Below, piece after piece: positions 38,394-47,878 of a stretch of DNA of 64,000 nucleotides. Origin of the DNA: DASSQJ01 sp963772645 (GTDB lineage Bacteria > Actinomycetota > Actinomycetes > Actinomycetales > Dermatophilaceae); the NCBI GenBank assembly GCA_963772645.1, contig CAVYYD010000010.1:248001-312000 (forward strand). The letters run 5' to 3'. Every line of letters begins with the position of its first letter. Within the stretch, counting starts at the first letter, position 1. Made by a program: the position numbers and the translations under genes. A model generated the notes under the pieces. The model was not told the origin of the DNA, searched no databases, and worked only from the letters and a program-made list of their open reading frames with translations.

Positions 38394-38466
38394 AGCCCCC
38401 TGTCGGAATCGAACCGACGACCTTTTCCTTACCATGGAAACGCTCTGCCGACTGAGCTAAGGGGGC
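38394..38466 (-). tRNA. trnT: tRNA-Thr (anticodon GGT)
   Basis: 73 bases. Acceptor GCCCCCT/AGGGGGC; anticodon stem TTTCC/GGAAA with loop ATGGTAA, anticodon GGT at 38431-38433; T-arm GTCGGTTCGATTCCGAC. Precedes tRNA-Met and rpmG as in mycobacteria. Confidence 0.96.
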
Positions 38467-38517
38467 GGGCGCGAGCAGGTCGGCCCGACCCGGAAGCGCG
38501 ACCGGAACACTACACGG

Positions 38518-39288
38518 TCACTCCCGGTCCCAGGAAATCCGGGAGGCGACCAGCGCGGGCCCGTACCAGGTCAGCAGACGGCCCGAGACGAGGCGTGTCG
38601 GCACCCTGGTGAAGGCCTCCGGACCGTCCTGCGCGGTGAACACGTACGGCTCGTCCGGGAGCAGCACGACGTCGACGGTCCTGGGGTCGTCGAGGGCCTG
38701 CGGTGCCACCGCCGGGTAGCGCCCCTGCGCGCCCCCGGTGACCACCTCGTAGCCGGCCCGGGCGAGCAGGTCCGCCGTGAACGTCGGCCGCCCGACGACC
38801 ATCCACGGGTCCCGCCAGACCGGCACGGCGGCGCGTGCCGACGGGGCGGGGACCGGGCCGCACCAGGCGTCCTCGGCCTCTCCCAGCCACCCCGGCTCGG
38901 CCACCTCGAGGGCCTCGGCGAGCAGCCGGCGGATCGAGGAGACCGCCTTGGGAACGGTCTCGATCTCGGTGACCCATACCGGGATGCCCCGGGCGCGCAA
39001 CCGGCGGACGTCCAGCTCCCGGTTCTCCTCCTTGTTGGCGACGACGAGGTCCGGGCGGAGCGCGGCGACCGCGCCGAGGTCGGGGTTCTTGGTCCCCCGG
39101 ACCCGAGCCACGTCCAGTCCCGCCGGGTGCGTGCACCAGTCGGTCGCCCCGACGAGCCGGTCGGGGCAGGTGGCGGCGAGCGCCTCGGTGAGCGAGGGGA
39201 CGAGGGAGACGACCCGGAGTGCCGGCCCCCCGAGCGGCACCGGCGCGCCGAGGTCGTCGCGTCGCTGCTCGCCCGGGGTCGGACCCAC
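38518..39288 (-). CDS. BtuF/TroA-like periplasmic-binding-fold protein without signal peptide
   Basis: 256 residues from a GTG at 39288. RVVSLVPSLTEALAATCPDRLVGATDWCTHP is typical of the helical-backbone metal/cobalamin receptor family, and LRPDLVVANKEENRELDVRRLRARGIPVWV the second-lobe entry. No signal peptide or lipobox, so it is probably cytosolic. It lies two bases after the SDR gene and in the same run as the B12-dependent mutase icmF; a corrinoid-related role is inferred. Confidence 0.75.
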   Translation of the reverse strand: MGPTPGEQRRDDLGAPVPLGGPALRVVSLVPSLTEALAATCPDRLVGATDWCTHPAGLDVARVRGTKNPDLGAVAALRPDLVVANKEENRELDVRRLRARGIPVWVTEIETVPKAVSSIRRLLAEALEVAEPGWLGEAEDAWCGPVPAPSARAAVPVWRDPWMVVGRPTFTADLLARAGYEVVTGGAQGRYPAVAPQALDDPRTVDVVLLPDEPYVFTAQDGPEAFTRVPTRLVSGRLLTWYGPALVASRISWDRE

Positions 39289-39290
39289 CG

Positions 39291-40052
39291 TCAGCGCGGC
39301 GCCATCCGCAGCGCACCGTCCATCCGGATGACCTCGCCGTTGAGGTAGTCGTGGGCGACGACGGCCAGGGCCAGCTGTGCGTACTCCTCGGGGCGCGCGA
39401 GGCGCGGCGGGAAGGGCACCCCCGCGGCGAGCCCGGCGCGGAACTCGTCGGAGACCGTGGCGAGCATCGGGGTCTCGACGATCCCGGGAGCGATCGTCAT
39501 GACCCGGATGCCGTACTGCGCCAGGTCGCGAGCGGCGGGGAGCGTGAGCGCCACGATCCCTCCCTTGGACGAGGAGTAGGCGGCCTGGCCGACCTGTCCG
39601 TCGAACGCCGCGATGCTCGCGGTGTTGACGACGACACCACGCTGCCCGTTCTCGTCGGGCTCGGTGGCGGCCATCGCCTCGGCGGCGACGGCCAGGACGA
39701 CGAAGGTGCCGACGAGGTTCACCTCGAGCACCTTGCGGTAGAGGCCGATGTCGTGGACCCCCCTGCGGCCGAGGATGCGCGCCGACGGCCCGATGCCGGC
39801 GCAGCTCACGACGACCCGTAGCGGGCGCTGCGGGTCCGCAGCCGCGACGTCGACGGCGGCGCGGACCTGCTCCTCGTCGGTGACGTCGGTGGGCACGTAC
39901 TCGACGCCGTCGACGGCCGGCCCGTCGGCACAGGCGTCCGGCAGGTCGAGGGCGACGACCCGGGCGCCGGTGGCGGCGAGGGCGGCGGCGGCGGCGGCGC
40001 CGAGGCCGGAGGCGCCGCCGGTGACGACGGCGGTGGTGTTCGCGGTCTGCAT
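39291..40052 (-). CDS. Short-chain dehydrogenase, 3-hydroxyacyl-CoA dehydrogenase type-2-like
   Basis: 253 residues. TGGASGLGAAAAAALAATGARVVALDL is the cofactor loop, with D after the second strand favouring NAD; NTASIAAFDGQVGQAAYSSSKGG gives the catalytic Ser/Tyr/Lys, and APGIVETPML follows. The sequence resembles HSD17B10-type enzymes, which act on short branched 3-hydroxyacyl-CoAs in isoleucine breakdown. Position after icmF suggests branched acyl-CoA metabolism. Confidence 0.85.
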   Translation of the reverse strand: MQTANTTAVVTGGASGLGAAAAAALAATGARVVALDLPDACADGPAVDGVEYVPTDVTDEEQVRAAVDVAAADPQRPLRVVVSCAGIGPSARILGRRGVHDIGLYRKVLEVNLVGTFVVLAVAAEAMAATEPDENGQRGVVVNTASIAAFDGQVGQAAYSSSKGGIVALTLPAARDLAQYGIRVMTIAPGIVETPMLATVSDEFRAGLAAGVPFPPRLARPEEYAQLALAVVAHDYLNGEVIRMDGALRMAPR

Positions 40053-40106
40053 GGGGTCCTTCCTACCGGAGGGTCGGTGGGAACGGCGACGGCGCCGCCG
40101 ACCGGG

Positions 40107-43100
40107 TCACACGTTGCGGCGGTAGGCCCCGCCGACCTCGAAGAAGGCCTCGGTGACCTGCTGCAGGGAACACACCCGCGCGGCATCCATGAGCACCGCG
40201 AAGACGTTCTCCCCGCTCGTCGCCGCGTCCTTGAGCCGGGCGAGCGCCGCCTCGGCCTCGTCCCGGTTCTCCTCGCGGAACGCCTCCACCCGCGGCCAGC
40301 TGGCCCTCCTTCTCGGCCTCGGTGGCCCGGGCGAGCTCGACCTCGTGCGGGGAGACCTCGGCATCCGGCCGGACGAAGGTGTTGACGCCGACGATCGGCA
40401 GCGAGCCGTCGTGCTTGCGGTGCTCGTAGAGCATCGACTCGTCCTGGATCCGCCCGCGCTGGTAGCCCGTCTCCATGGCACCGAGGACCCCACCGCGCTC
40501 GGAGATGCGGTCGAACTCGGCGAGCACGGCCTCCTCGACGAGGTCGGTCAGCTCGTCGACGACGAAGGAGCCCTGGAGCGGGTTCTCGTTCATCGCCAGG
40601 CCCCACTCCTTGCCGATGACCAGCTGGATGGCGAGCGCCCGGCGCACCGACTCCGCCGATGGGGTCGTGACGGCCTCGTCGTAGGCGTTGGTGTGGAGGC
40701 TGTTGGCGTTGTCGTAGATCGCGCACAGCGCCTGGAGGGTGGTGCGGATGTCGTTGAACGCCATCTCCTGAGCGTGGAGGGACCGGCCCGAGGTCTGCAC
40801 GTGGTACTTCAGCTTCTGGCTGCGCTCGTTGGCCCCGTACTTCTCACGCATCGCCACCGCCCAGACGCGCCGGGCCACCCGCCCGATGACGGTGTACTCG
40901 GGGTCCATGCCGTTGGAGAAGAAGAAGGACAGGTTGGGGGCGAAGTCGTCGATGTCCATGCCGCGGCCCAGGTAGGCCTCGACGTAGGTGAAGCCGTTGG
41001 CGAGGGTGAACGCCAGCTGGCTGATCGGGTTCGCCCCCGCCTCGGCGATGTGGTAGCCGCTGATCGAGACCGAGTAGAAGTTGCGGACGTGGTTGGCGAT
41101 GAACCACTCCTGGATGTCGGCCATCATCCGCAGGCTGAACTCGGTGGAGAACAGGCAGGTGTTCTGGCCCTGGTCCTCCTTGAGGATGTCGGCCTGCACG
41201 GTGCCGCGCACCGTGGCGAGGGCCGCGCCCCGGATGCGGTCGCGCTCCCCCGCATCCGGCTCGCGACCGTGCTCGGCCGCCCACTTCTCGACCTCGCGGT
41301 CCATGACGGTGTTGAGGAAGAAGGCGAGGATGGTGGGCGCGGGGCCGTTGATCGTCATCGAGACGCTCGTCGACGGCGAGGTCAGGTCGAAGCCGTCGTA
41401 GAGCGCCTTCATGTCATCGAGGGTCGCCACCGAGACTCCGGAGGTGCCGACCTTCCCGTAGATGTCCGGCCGGCGGTCGGGGTCGCGGCCGTAGAGCGTC
41501 ACCGAGTCGAACGCCGTGGACAGGCGGGTCGCGGGCTGGCCCTCGGAGAGCAGCCTGAACCGCCGGTTGGTGCGGAACGGGTCGCCCTCGCCGGCGAACA
41601 TCCGGGCCGGGTCCTCGGTGTCGCGCTTGAACGGGAAGACACCGGCGGTGAACGGGTAGTACCCCGGCAGGTTCTCGCGGCGCAGGAACGAGAGCAGGTC
41701 GCCGTCGTCGGAGTAGCGGGGAAGGGACACGCGGCGGATCCGGCTGCCGGACAGCGACTCGCGGACGAGCCTGGTGTGCAGCTCCTTGTCCCGCACCGTC
41801 ACGACCTGCTCCTCGCCGGAGTACGCCTCGACCACCGAGGACCAGCCGGCGAGCTGGCGCGCCGCGTCGAGCGGGAGGTCCTCGGCGGCGGCCTCGAGGA
41901 GCGCGCCGACGTCGGCGTGGTCCTTCCCGGCCCGTTCCAGGGCCTCGCGCACCGCGGCGAGGCGCTGGACCCGGCGCGCGGCGTCCGCCCACCGCTCGGT
42001 GTCCTCGTGGTAGCCGCGCACCGTCTCGGCGATCTCGGCGAGGTAGCGGACCCGCTGCGGCGGCACCACCTGGCGCAGCACCGTGGAGTGGCGGACGTCG
42101 ACCGGCGCGAGCGTGCCCTCCCCGAGCGGCAGCCCCTGCTCGGCGAGCAGCCCGCGCAGGTGCTGGTAGAGGGCGGTGACGCCGTCGTCGTTGAACGTGG
42201 CCGCCGAGGTTCCGAAGACGGGCATGTCCTCGGGGCGCTTCCCGAACGCCTGCCGGTTGCGCACCATCTGCCGCCCGACGTCGCGCAGCGCGTCCATCGC
42301 GCCGCGGCGCTCGAACTTGTTGATCGCGACGACGTCGGCGAAGTCGAGCATGTCGATCTTCTCGAGCTGGCTCGCGGCGCCGAACTCCGGGGTCATGACG
42401 TAGAGGTTGACGTCGGCGTAGCCGGTGATCGCGGCGTCGCCCTGTCCGATGCCGGGGGTCTCGACGACGATGAGGTCGAAGCCCGCGGCGCGCAGGATGG
42501 TCAGGACGTCACCGAGCGCCTCGGGCACCTCATGGCTGCCGCGGGTGGCCAGCGAGCGGTAGTAGACGCGGTCACCGTCCACGCTGTTCATCCGGATCCG
42601 GTCGCCGAGCAGCGCCCCGCCGCCCTTGCGGCGGGTGGGGTCGATCGCGACGCAGGCGACCCGCAGCTTGTCCTGCTGGTCGACCCGCAACCGGCGGACG
42701 AGCTCGTCGGTGAGGCTGGACTTGCCCGACCCCCCGGTGCCGGTGATCCCGACCACGGGAGCCTGGTGCCGCTGCGCCGCCTCCCGCAGCTCCGAGCGCA
42801 TCACCTCGTCGAGGTGGCCGGTCTCGGCGGCCGTGATGGCCCGCGCGACCGCGGTCCGCTCACCGGAGAGGACCGCGTCGACGGTCGTCGGGTGGGCCGC
42901 CCACAGGTCGGTGTCGCACGCCTGGATGACCTGGTTGACCATGCCGGGCAGGCCGAGCCGCTGGCCGTCCTCCGGACTGAAGATCGTGACCCCGGCGCGG
43001 CGCAGCCGCTCGATCTCGGCCGGGACGATGACGCCCCCGCCGCCGCCGACGACCTTGACGTGGTCCGCTCCGGCCGCGGCGAGCAGCTCGACGAGGTACT

Positions 43101-43353
43101 CGAAGTACTCGACGTGCCCGCCCTGGTAGGAGCTGACGGCCACGCCCTGGACATCCTCCTCGATGGCCGCGTCGACGACCTCGCGGACCGAGCGGTTGTG
43201 GCCCAGGTGGACGACCTCGGCACCCTGGCTCTGCATGATCCGCCGCATGATGTTGATCGAGGCGTCGTGGCCGTCGAACAGGCTCGACGCGGTGACGATG
43301 CGGACGGGGTGCTGCGGGACGTGGAGGTCCTGCGGGGCCGGCTGCGCTGCCAT
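40107..43353 (-). CDS. icmF: Fused isobutyryl-CoA mutase IcmF (frameshift near the C-terminus in this sequence)
   Basis: About 1081 residues once an extra base at 40294-40295 is removed. Residues ~16-150 are the B12-binding domain (DGHDASINIM ... GGGGGVIVP), ~195-410 a MeaI-type GTPase (GTGGSGKSSLTDEL, ETPGIGQGD, NKFERRG), and ~560-1080 the mutase barrel (YGRDPDRRPDIYGKVGTSGVSVATLDDM). IcmF interconverts isobutyryl- and n-butyryl-CoA (or related pairs) with a built-in chaperone. Past the indel the other frame gives the normal end EAFFEVGGAYRRNV. Upstream lies a perfect palindrome. Confidence 0.9.
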
Positions 43354-43390
43354 GGGTTGGGTGTCCCTTCGGTCGCGGTCTACCGAGATG

Positions 43391-43404
43391 CTAGGACGTC
43401 CTAG
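43391..43404. promoter_or_regulatory. Perfect palindrome upstream of icmF (candidate operator)
   Basis: CTAGGACGTCCTAG lies 38 bases before the icmF start; minus-strand context GGTAGGTACTAGG could provide a -10. Such palindromes are typical TetR-type operators. No cognate regulator is adjacent. Confidence 0.55.
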
Positions 43405-43439
43405 TACCTACCGGGAAGTCACGAGCGGCCCGACCCGGT

Positions 43440-44474
43440 TCAGCCGGCGACCGCGGCGGCGTACGGGTCCTGCGCGGCGGCGAGGGTGAGCCAGTCGACG
43501 ACGGAGCGGCGGAACTCCTCGTCGACCACCTCGACGGGGACGTCCCACTGGAGCCGCCGCCACGACTCGGCGCGGTGCAGGCAGGAGACCCGGTCCGCCG
43601 CGGGAAGCAGGGCCCGGAGGGCGACAGGGTCGGCGTGGGCGGACCAGGCACCGACCGCCGCGTCCTCGGCAGCCGTCTGCTCGGGGCTGCCGGGCTCGTG
43701 GCCGAGGCGGTGGCGCAGGATCCACCGCGGGATGCGGGTCGCGGTCAGCGGGTGCGTCCACAGCGCGTCGCCCAGGTCGATGACGGCGTAGCCGCCTCCC
43801 GGTGCGCGCAGGGCGTTGCCGAGGTGGAGGTCGTTGTGCTGGAGCGAGTCGGGCACCCCGCTCTCGGCGAGGGCGGTGGCCGCCTCGCCGATGCGGTCGA
43901 GCCCTTCCTCGACGGCGACGACGTCCGCCTCGGTGGCCCGCCGGGGGTCGGTCGAGGGAAGTTCGGCGAGCCCACCGAGCACCCCCCGGACCCAGCGGAC
44001 GACCTCCGCCGGGTCACGCGGGAACAGCGGCACACCAGTGGCGAGGACCTCGGTGTCGTGGTTCGCGAGCGCCACCTGGCAGGCGGTCCACGCCCGGAGC
44101 ACGCCCACCCACTCCGGCGCCGGCGGTGGCTCGTCATCCCACAGAGGGGCCCCGAGGTCGGCCGTGGCGAGCCAGCCGCGACGTGGCTCGACGGCGAGCG
44201 GCGTCGCGACGGCGCCGGGGACGAGGGCGTGCACGACCTGGACGAGACGGGCCTCGAACGCCTGGGACGGCGCGTTCTCCTTGACCCAGACCCGGCCGGC
44301 GTCGGTCTGGACATGGAGCAACGTGGACCAGAACCGGATCCGGTCACGGACGAGGGGGCCGGTCACCGAGACCCTCGCGTCGCCGAGCGCCGGGACCAGC
44401 CAGGCCTCGAGCGCGACCCGGAAGTCCTCACCGGCCCACCGGGCGGGCAGGTCCTCGGCCTCGCTCACCTCCAT
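43440..44474 (-). CDS. Aminoglycoside-phosphotransferase-fold protein
   Basis: 344 residues from the ATG at 44474. LQHNDLHLGNAL is the catalytic HxDxxxxN loop and YAVIDLGDALW the metal-binding DxD-like motif; RVWVKENAPSQAFEARL holds the ATP lysine and glutamate. This fold covers kinases of many small molecules and does not by itself imply antibiotic resistance. It is 86 bases upstream of icmF; a functional link is unknown. Confidence 0.8.
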   Translation of the reverse strand: MEVSEAEDLPARWAGEDFRVALEAWLVPALGDARVSVTGPLVRDRIRFWSTLLHVQTDAGRVWVKENAPSQAFEARLVQVVHALVPGAVATPLAVEPRRGWLATADLGAPLWDDEPPPAPEWVGVLRAWTACQVALANHDTEVLATGVPLFPRDPAEVVRWVRGVLGGLAELPSTDPRRATEADVVAVEEGLDRIGEAATALAESGVPDSLQHNDLHLGNALRAPGGGYAVIDLGDALWTHPLTATRIPRWILRHRLGHEPGSPEQTAAEDAAVGAWSAHADPVALRALLPAADRVSCLHRAESWRRLQWDVPVEVVDEEFRRSVVDWLTLAAAQDPYAAAVAG

Positions 44475-44536
44475 CCCGGGGAGTATGCCGCGGGATGCGC
44501 CGGTCGCGCCGCCGGGTTTTCGGTCCCCCCGGTAGG

Positions 44537-47113
44537 TCACCCCCGGTAGTCGTCGGTGAGGTAGGGCGAGCAGTCGGCCGGTGCCGCGGGAACGCTCGCC
44601 AGGGCATCGGCGGCCCGGGCCCGGCCGAGGTTCCACGCCAGCCAGTCGTCCTGCCCAGTCGACCGGCCGCCCATCCGGTGGGCGACGCACGACCCGAGCC
44701 CGCCGGGCAGCCGCTCCGCGACGACCGGCACCGCGTCCGCGGAGAGGCTGGTGAGGTACCAGGTGTCGAGGCGCCCGGAGGCCTCGTAGCGGTCGATGTT
44801 CCGGCCGGCCACCCACGCGTCGGGGTTCATCGCCGCGAAGCCGATCGTGAAGGCGGCGCCGGAGACCAGCACGGCCCGGGGTAGCCAGGCCCCCCGCAGC
44901 CGCACACCGGCGACGAGGAGCATCGCGACGACGAGGCCGAACCACAGCTCGAGCCCGTCGACGAACACCCGCAGCACGGTGTACCCGTAGGCGTCCTGGT
45001 AGAGCGACATCCGGTACAGCGCCGACGCGACGACGGCCAGGGTGAGGACGCCGAGCGAGCCGAGGAGGAGGCGCAGGAGGAGCCGGTCGCGGGCGGTCTC
45101 CTGCGCGGCGGCCCGCATCGTCAGCGCGACGACGACGATGGTGAGGAAGGTCGCGACGGTCAGCTGGCCGAAACCCTCGTGCACCGCCTCGGCGTACGTC
45201 GTGCCGCTGCTGCGCAGGTACGACAGGCCGCCCCACATCTCGCTCGCCTGGGCGAGGAGGAAGAGCGCGACGAGGGCGTCGACGACCCCGACCGGTACGC
45301 CCCACTCCCACGCGCGCCTCGACCGGCGCGCCGACGGGAGCCGGACCTCGTCCGCGGTGGGCGGGTTGAGCGCCAGGTAGGCGCCGGTGAGGGCGACCCC
45401 CGTCACCAGGACGAGGACGAAGCCGCGCAGCACGATGGTGTCCCAGCCGAGGTCCGGCACGAGGGCCCGCGCCCACGAGCCGAAGACCGCGTCGCCGGTG
45501 GCGAAGAGGCCCCCGAAGACGACGAGCGCGAGGAGCGAGACGGCCACGGTCCGCAGCACCGGCCAGAGCAGCTGCCGACGGCTCGTCGCGGCGAGGGTGC
45601 GGCCGAGCAGCGGCAGGCCGCGCAGGGCCGAGGCCGGCCATGCGGCGCAGCCGGCGACCATCGCGAGCAGCCCGTGGGCGCGGGTCAGCCCCACCGCGGC
45701 GACGGTGACGCCGGCGAGCACGGCGAGCGTGACGACGCCCCCGGCGTCGCGCAGCGCGGCCGTCGAGGCGAGGACCGAGGCGAGAACGGCGCAGGCGATC
45801 GTCCACGGGTGGCGGCGGTGGCGCGCCACGACCCACATGAGCAGGCCGGTGAGGAGCATCGTCAGGCTCGTCGCGAGCCCGATGTTGCGATAGGGCCAGG
45901 TGACGGCGGCGAAGGCGCCGACGGCCAGGGCGAGGAGCGCGGTCCGCACCTGCGGCCGCAGCTGCGGCTCGGGCCAGAACCGGTCGAGCAGGCCGACACC
46001 GGTGGAGGGTGGCGCGGGCGGGGCGGGCGGCGGGGTGGCGGACGGGGCCGAGGGGGTCGGGGTCGTCGTCATCGTGCTCTCCTCCCGGAGGTGGGTCGGT
46101 CGCTGGGGCGCGGGGCGGCTCGGCAGGGTGGCGCGCAGGAGGGCACCGCGGGCGCCGGCGGGGGTGGGGACGACCGCGAGGCTGCCGCCGTGCAGCTCGC
46201 TCACCCACCGGGCGATCGCGAGTCCGAGGCCGGTCCCGCCGCCGCTGTCGTCGGCGGAGCCGAACCGCTCGAACACCGTCTCGGCCCGCTCGGCCGGGAT
46301 GCCGGGACCGTCGTCGCCGACCTCGAGGACCCACCGGTGGGGCGTCGACGTGCGGGCCGTGAGGCGCACCTCGCTGCCGGCGGGGCTGTGCCGCACCGCG
46401 TTGTCGACGAGGTTGCCGACGAGCTGGGCGAGCCGGGCGGGGTCGGCGCGGACGGTGAGGTCGGCCGGCTCGACCCGGTGGACGACCCGGACCGGCCGGC
46501 CGTCGAGCGTCGCCTCGGTGGCGGCCCCCGCCAGGACGTCGGCGACCCGGACGTCGACGAGCCGGAGGGGCGCGGCGCCGGCGTCGATGCGGGACAGGTC
46601 GAGCAGGTCACCGACGAGGTCGCTGAGGCGCTCCGCCTGGGCGAGCGCCCCCCGGAGGGTCTCCTCGTCCGGTCGGGCGACGCCGTCGACGAGGTTCTCC
46701 AGAAGCGCCCGCTGGGCCGTCAGGGGCGTCCGCAGCTCGTGGGAGACGGTCGCGACGAGGCGGCGTCGCTCGAGGTCGGCACCGGCGAGGTCGGCGGCCA
46801 TCGCGTTGAAGGTGCGGGCGAGCTCGCCGACCTCGTCGGAAGAGGTCGCGGTGACCCGCTGGCCGTAGTCGCCGGTCCCCATCCTCCTGGCAGCGGCGGT
46901 CATCTCCCGCAGCGGCGAGGTCATCCCGCGGGCGAGCCACCAGGTGACCCCGAGGGCCGCGGCGAGGGTGACCGGCGTGCTGACCCAGCCGGCGATGCCG
47001 GCGGCGTCGCCGATCGCCGCGACGAACAGGGCGGAGAGCACGCTCGTCCCGACGAGGACGGCGAGCTTGACCTTGATCGACGTGATGCCGTCGAGGGGAC
47101 GGTCGGTGTTCAC
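44537..47113 (-). CDS. Sensor histidine kinase fused to a DUF4153/DUF4173-like membrane domain
   Basis: 858 residues. Two TM helices (~17-60), HAMP (~61-113), HisKA with VSHELRTP (H125), and HATPase (GNLVDNAVRHSP, DDGPGIP, GGGTGLGLAI) end near residue 335. A Pro-rich linker then leads to ~500 residues with about twelve TM helices. An internal ATG at 46072 (MTTTPTPSAPS) has a strong RBS (GGGAGGAG), so a separate 511-residue product may be made. It overlaps the response regulator by four bases. Confidence 0.83.
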   Translation of the reverse strand: MNTDRPLDGITSIKVKLAVLVGTSVLSALFVAAIGDAAGIAGWVSTPVTLAAALGVTWWLARGMTSPLREMTAAARRMGTGDYGQRVTATSSDEVGELARTFNAMAADLAGADLERRRLVATVSHELRTPLTAQRALLENLVDGVARPDEETLRGALAQAERLSDLVGDLLDLSRIDAGAAPLRLVDVRVADVLAGAATEATLDGRPVRVVHRVEPADLTVRADPARLAQLVGNLVDNAVRHSPAGSEVRLTARTSTPHRWVLEVGDDGPGIPAERAETVFERFGSADDSGGGTGLGLAIARWVSELHGGSLAVVPTPAGARGALLRATLPSRPAPQRPTHLREESTMTTTPTPSAPSATPPPAPPAPPSTGVGLLDRFWPEPQLRPQVRTALLALAVGAFAAVTWPYRNIGLATSLTMLLTGLLMWVVARHRRHPWTIACAVLASVLASTAALRDAGGVVTLAVLAGVTVAAVGLTRAHGLLAMVAGCAAWPASALRGLPLLGRTLAATSRRQLLWPVLRTVAVSLLALVVFGGLFATGDAVFGSWARALVPDLGWDTIVLRGFVLVLVTGVALTGAYLALNPPTADEVRLPSARRSRRAWEWGVPVGVVDALVALFLLAQASEMWGGLSYLRSSGTTYAEAVHEGFGQLTVATFLTIVVVALTMRAAAQETARDRLLLRLLLGSLGVLTLAVVASALYRMSLYQDAYGYTVLRVFVDGLELWFGLVVAMLLVAGVRLRGAWLPRAVLVSGAAFTIGFAAMNPDAWVAGRNIDRYEASGRLDTWYLTSLSADAVPVVAERLPGGLGSCVAHRMGGRSTGQDDWLAWNLGRARAADALASVPAAPADCSPYLTDDYRG

Positions 47114-47808
47114 CGGGGGGACTCCAGCGCGTAGCCCACCCCGTGAACGGTCCGGACCCGGCCGGCGCCGAGCTTGGCCCGCAGCGTCTTGACGTGGCTG
47201 TCCAGCGTCCGGGTCCCGGAGGCGTCGTTCCAGCCCCAGACCTCGCGCATCAGCGCCTCCCGGGGTCGCACCACCCCGGGCTCGACCGCGAGGGCGCAGA
47301 GCAGGTCGAACTCGAGCGGGGTGAGGTGGACCTCACGGCCGTCGGCGCTGACCCGACGGGTCGAGGGGTCGACGACGAGCCCGGCGAGGTCGACCCGTCC
47401 GGTGCTCCGGGCGAGCGCCTCAGCCCGCTCGACCCGGCGGAGCAGCACCCGTACCCGGGCGACGACCTCACGCATCGAGAACGGCTTGGTGACGTAGTCG
47501 TCGGCGCCCACCCCGAGCCCGACGAGGACGTCGGTCTCGTCGTCGCGGGCGGTGAGCATGAGGACGGGCACGGGGCGCACGGCCTGGATCCGGCGGCACA
47601 CCTCGAGACCGTCGAAGCCGGGGAGCATGACGTCGAGGACGACGAGGTCGACCTCGACCTGCTCGAACGCGGCGACCGCTCCCGGCCCGTCGTGGGCCTG
47701 GTGCACGGTGAACCCCTCGGCCCGGAGCCGGTCGGTCACCGCCTGGTTGATGACCGGCTCGTCCTCGACGACGAGGACCCGTCCTGACGACTTCCCGCCC
47801 TCGCTCAT
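47110..47808 (-). CDS. OmpR-family response regulator
   Basis: 232 residues. Receiver with VLVVEDEPV, phospho-acceptor D59 (VVLDVMLPGFDG), T in LTARDD and K in YVTKPF; C-terminal winged helix (VHLTPLEFDLLCALA ... SGTRTLDSHVKTLRAKLGAGRVRTVHGVGY). Overlaps the kinase gene by four bases (GTGA), so the two form one two-component system. Target genes are not evident. Confidence 0.92.
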   Translation of the reverse strand: MSEGGKSSGRVLVVEDEPVINQAVTDRLRAEGFTVHQAHDGPGAVAAFEQVEVDLVVLDVMLPGFDGLEVCRRIQAVRPVPVLMLTARDDETDVLVGLGVGADDYVTKPFSMREVVARVRVLLRRVERAEALARSTGRVDLAGLVVDPSTRRVSADGREVHLTPLEFDLLCALAVEPGVVRPREALMREVWGWNDASGTRTLDSHVKTLRAKLGAGRVRTVHGVGYALESPR

Positions 47809-47878
47809 GGTGCCGAGCGTAGGAGGCGGCGGACGGGGTCCGTGGGGGCGTCGTGTGGAGATCCTGTGAAGAGGCGGC

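Noticed and set aside
40153..43404. A 1083-codon plus-strand frame opposite icmF
   Set aside because: Antisense shadow with repetitive Arg/Gly/Val content; IcmF domains on the minus strand explain the region.
43440..44474. An aminoglycoside-resistance gene
   Set aside because: Only the generic APH fold motifs are seen; the fold is shared by many metabolic kinases and nothing mobile is nearby.
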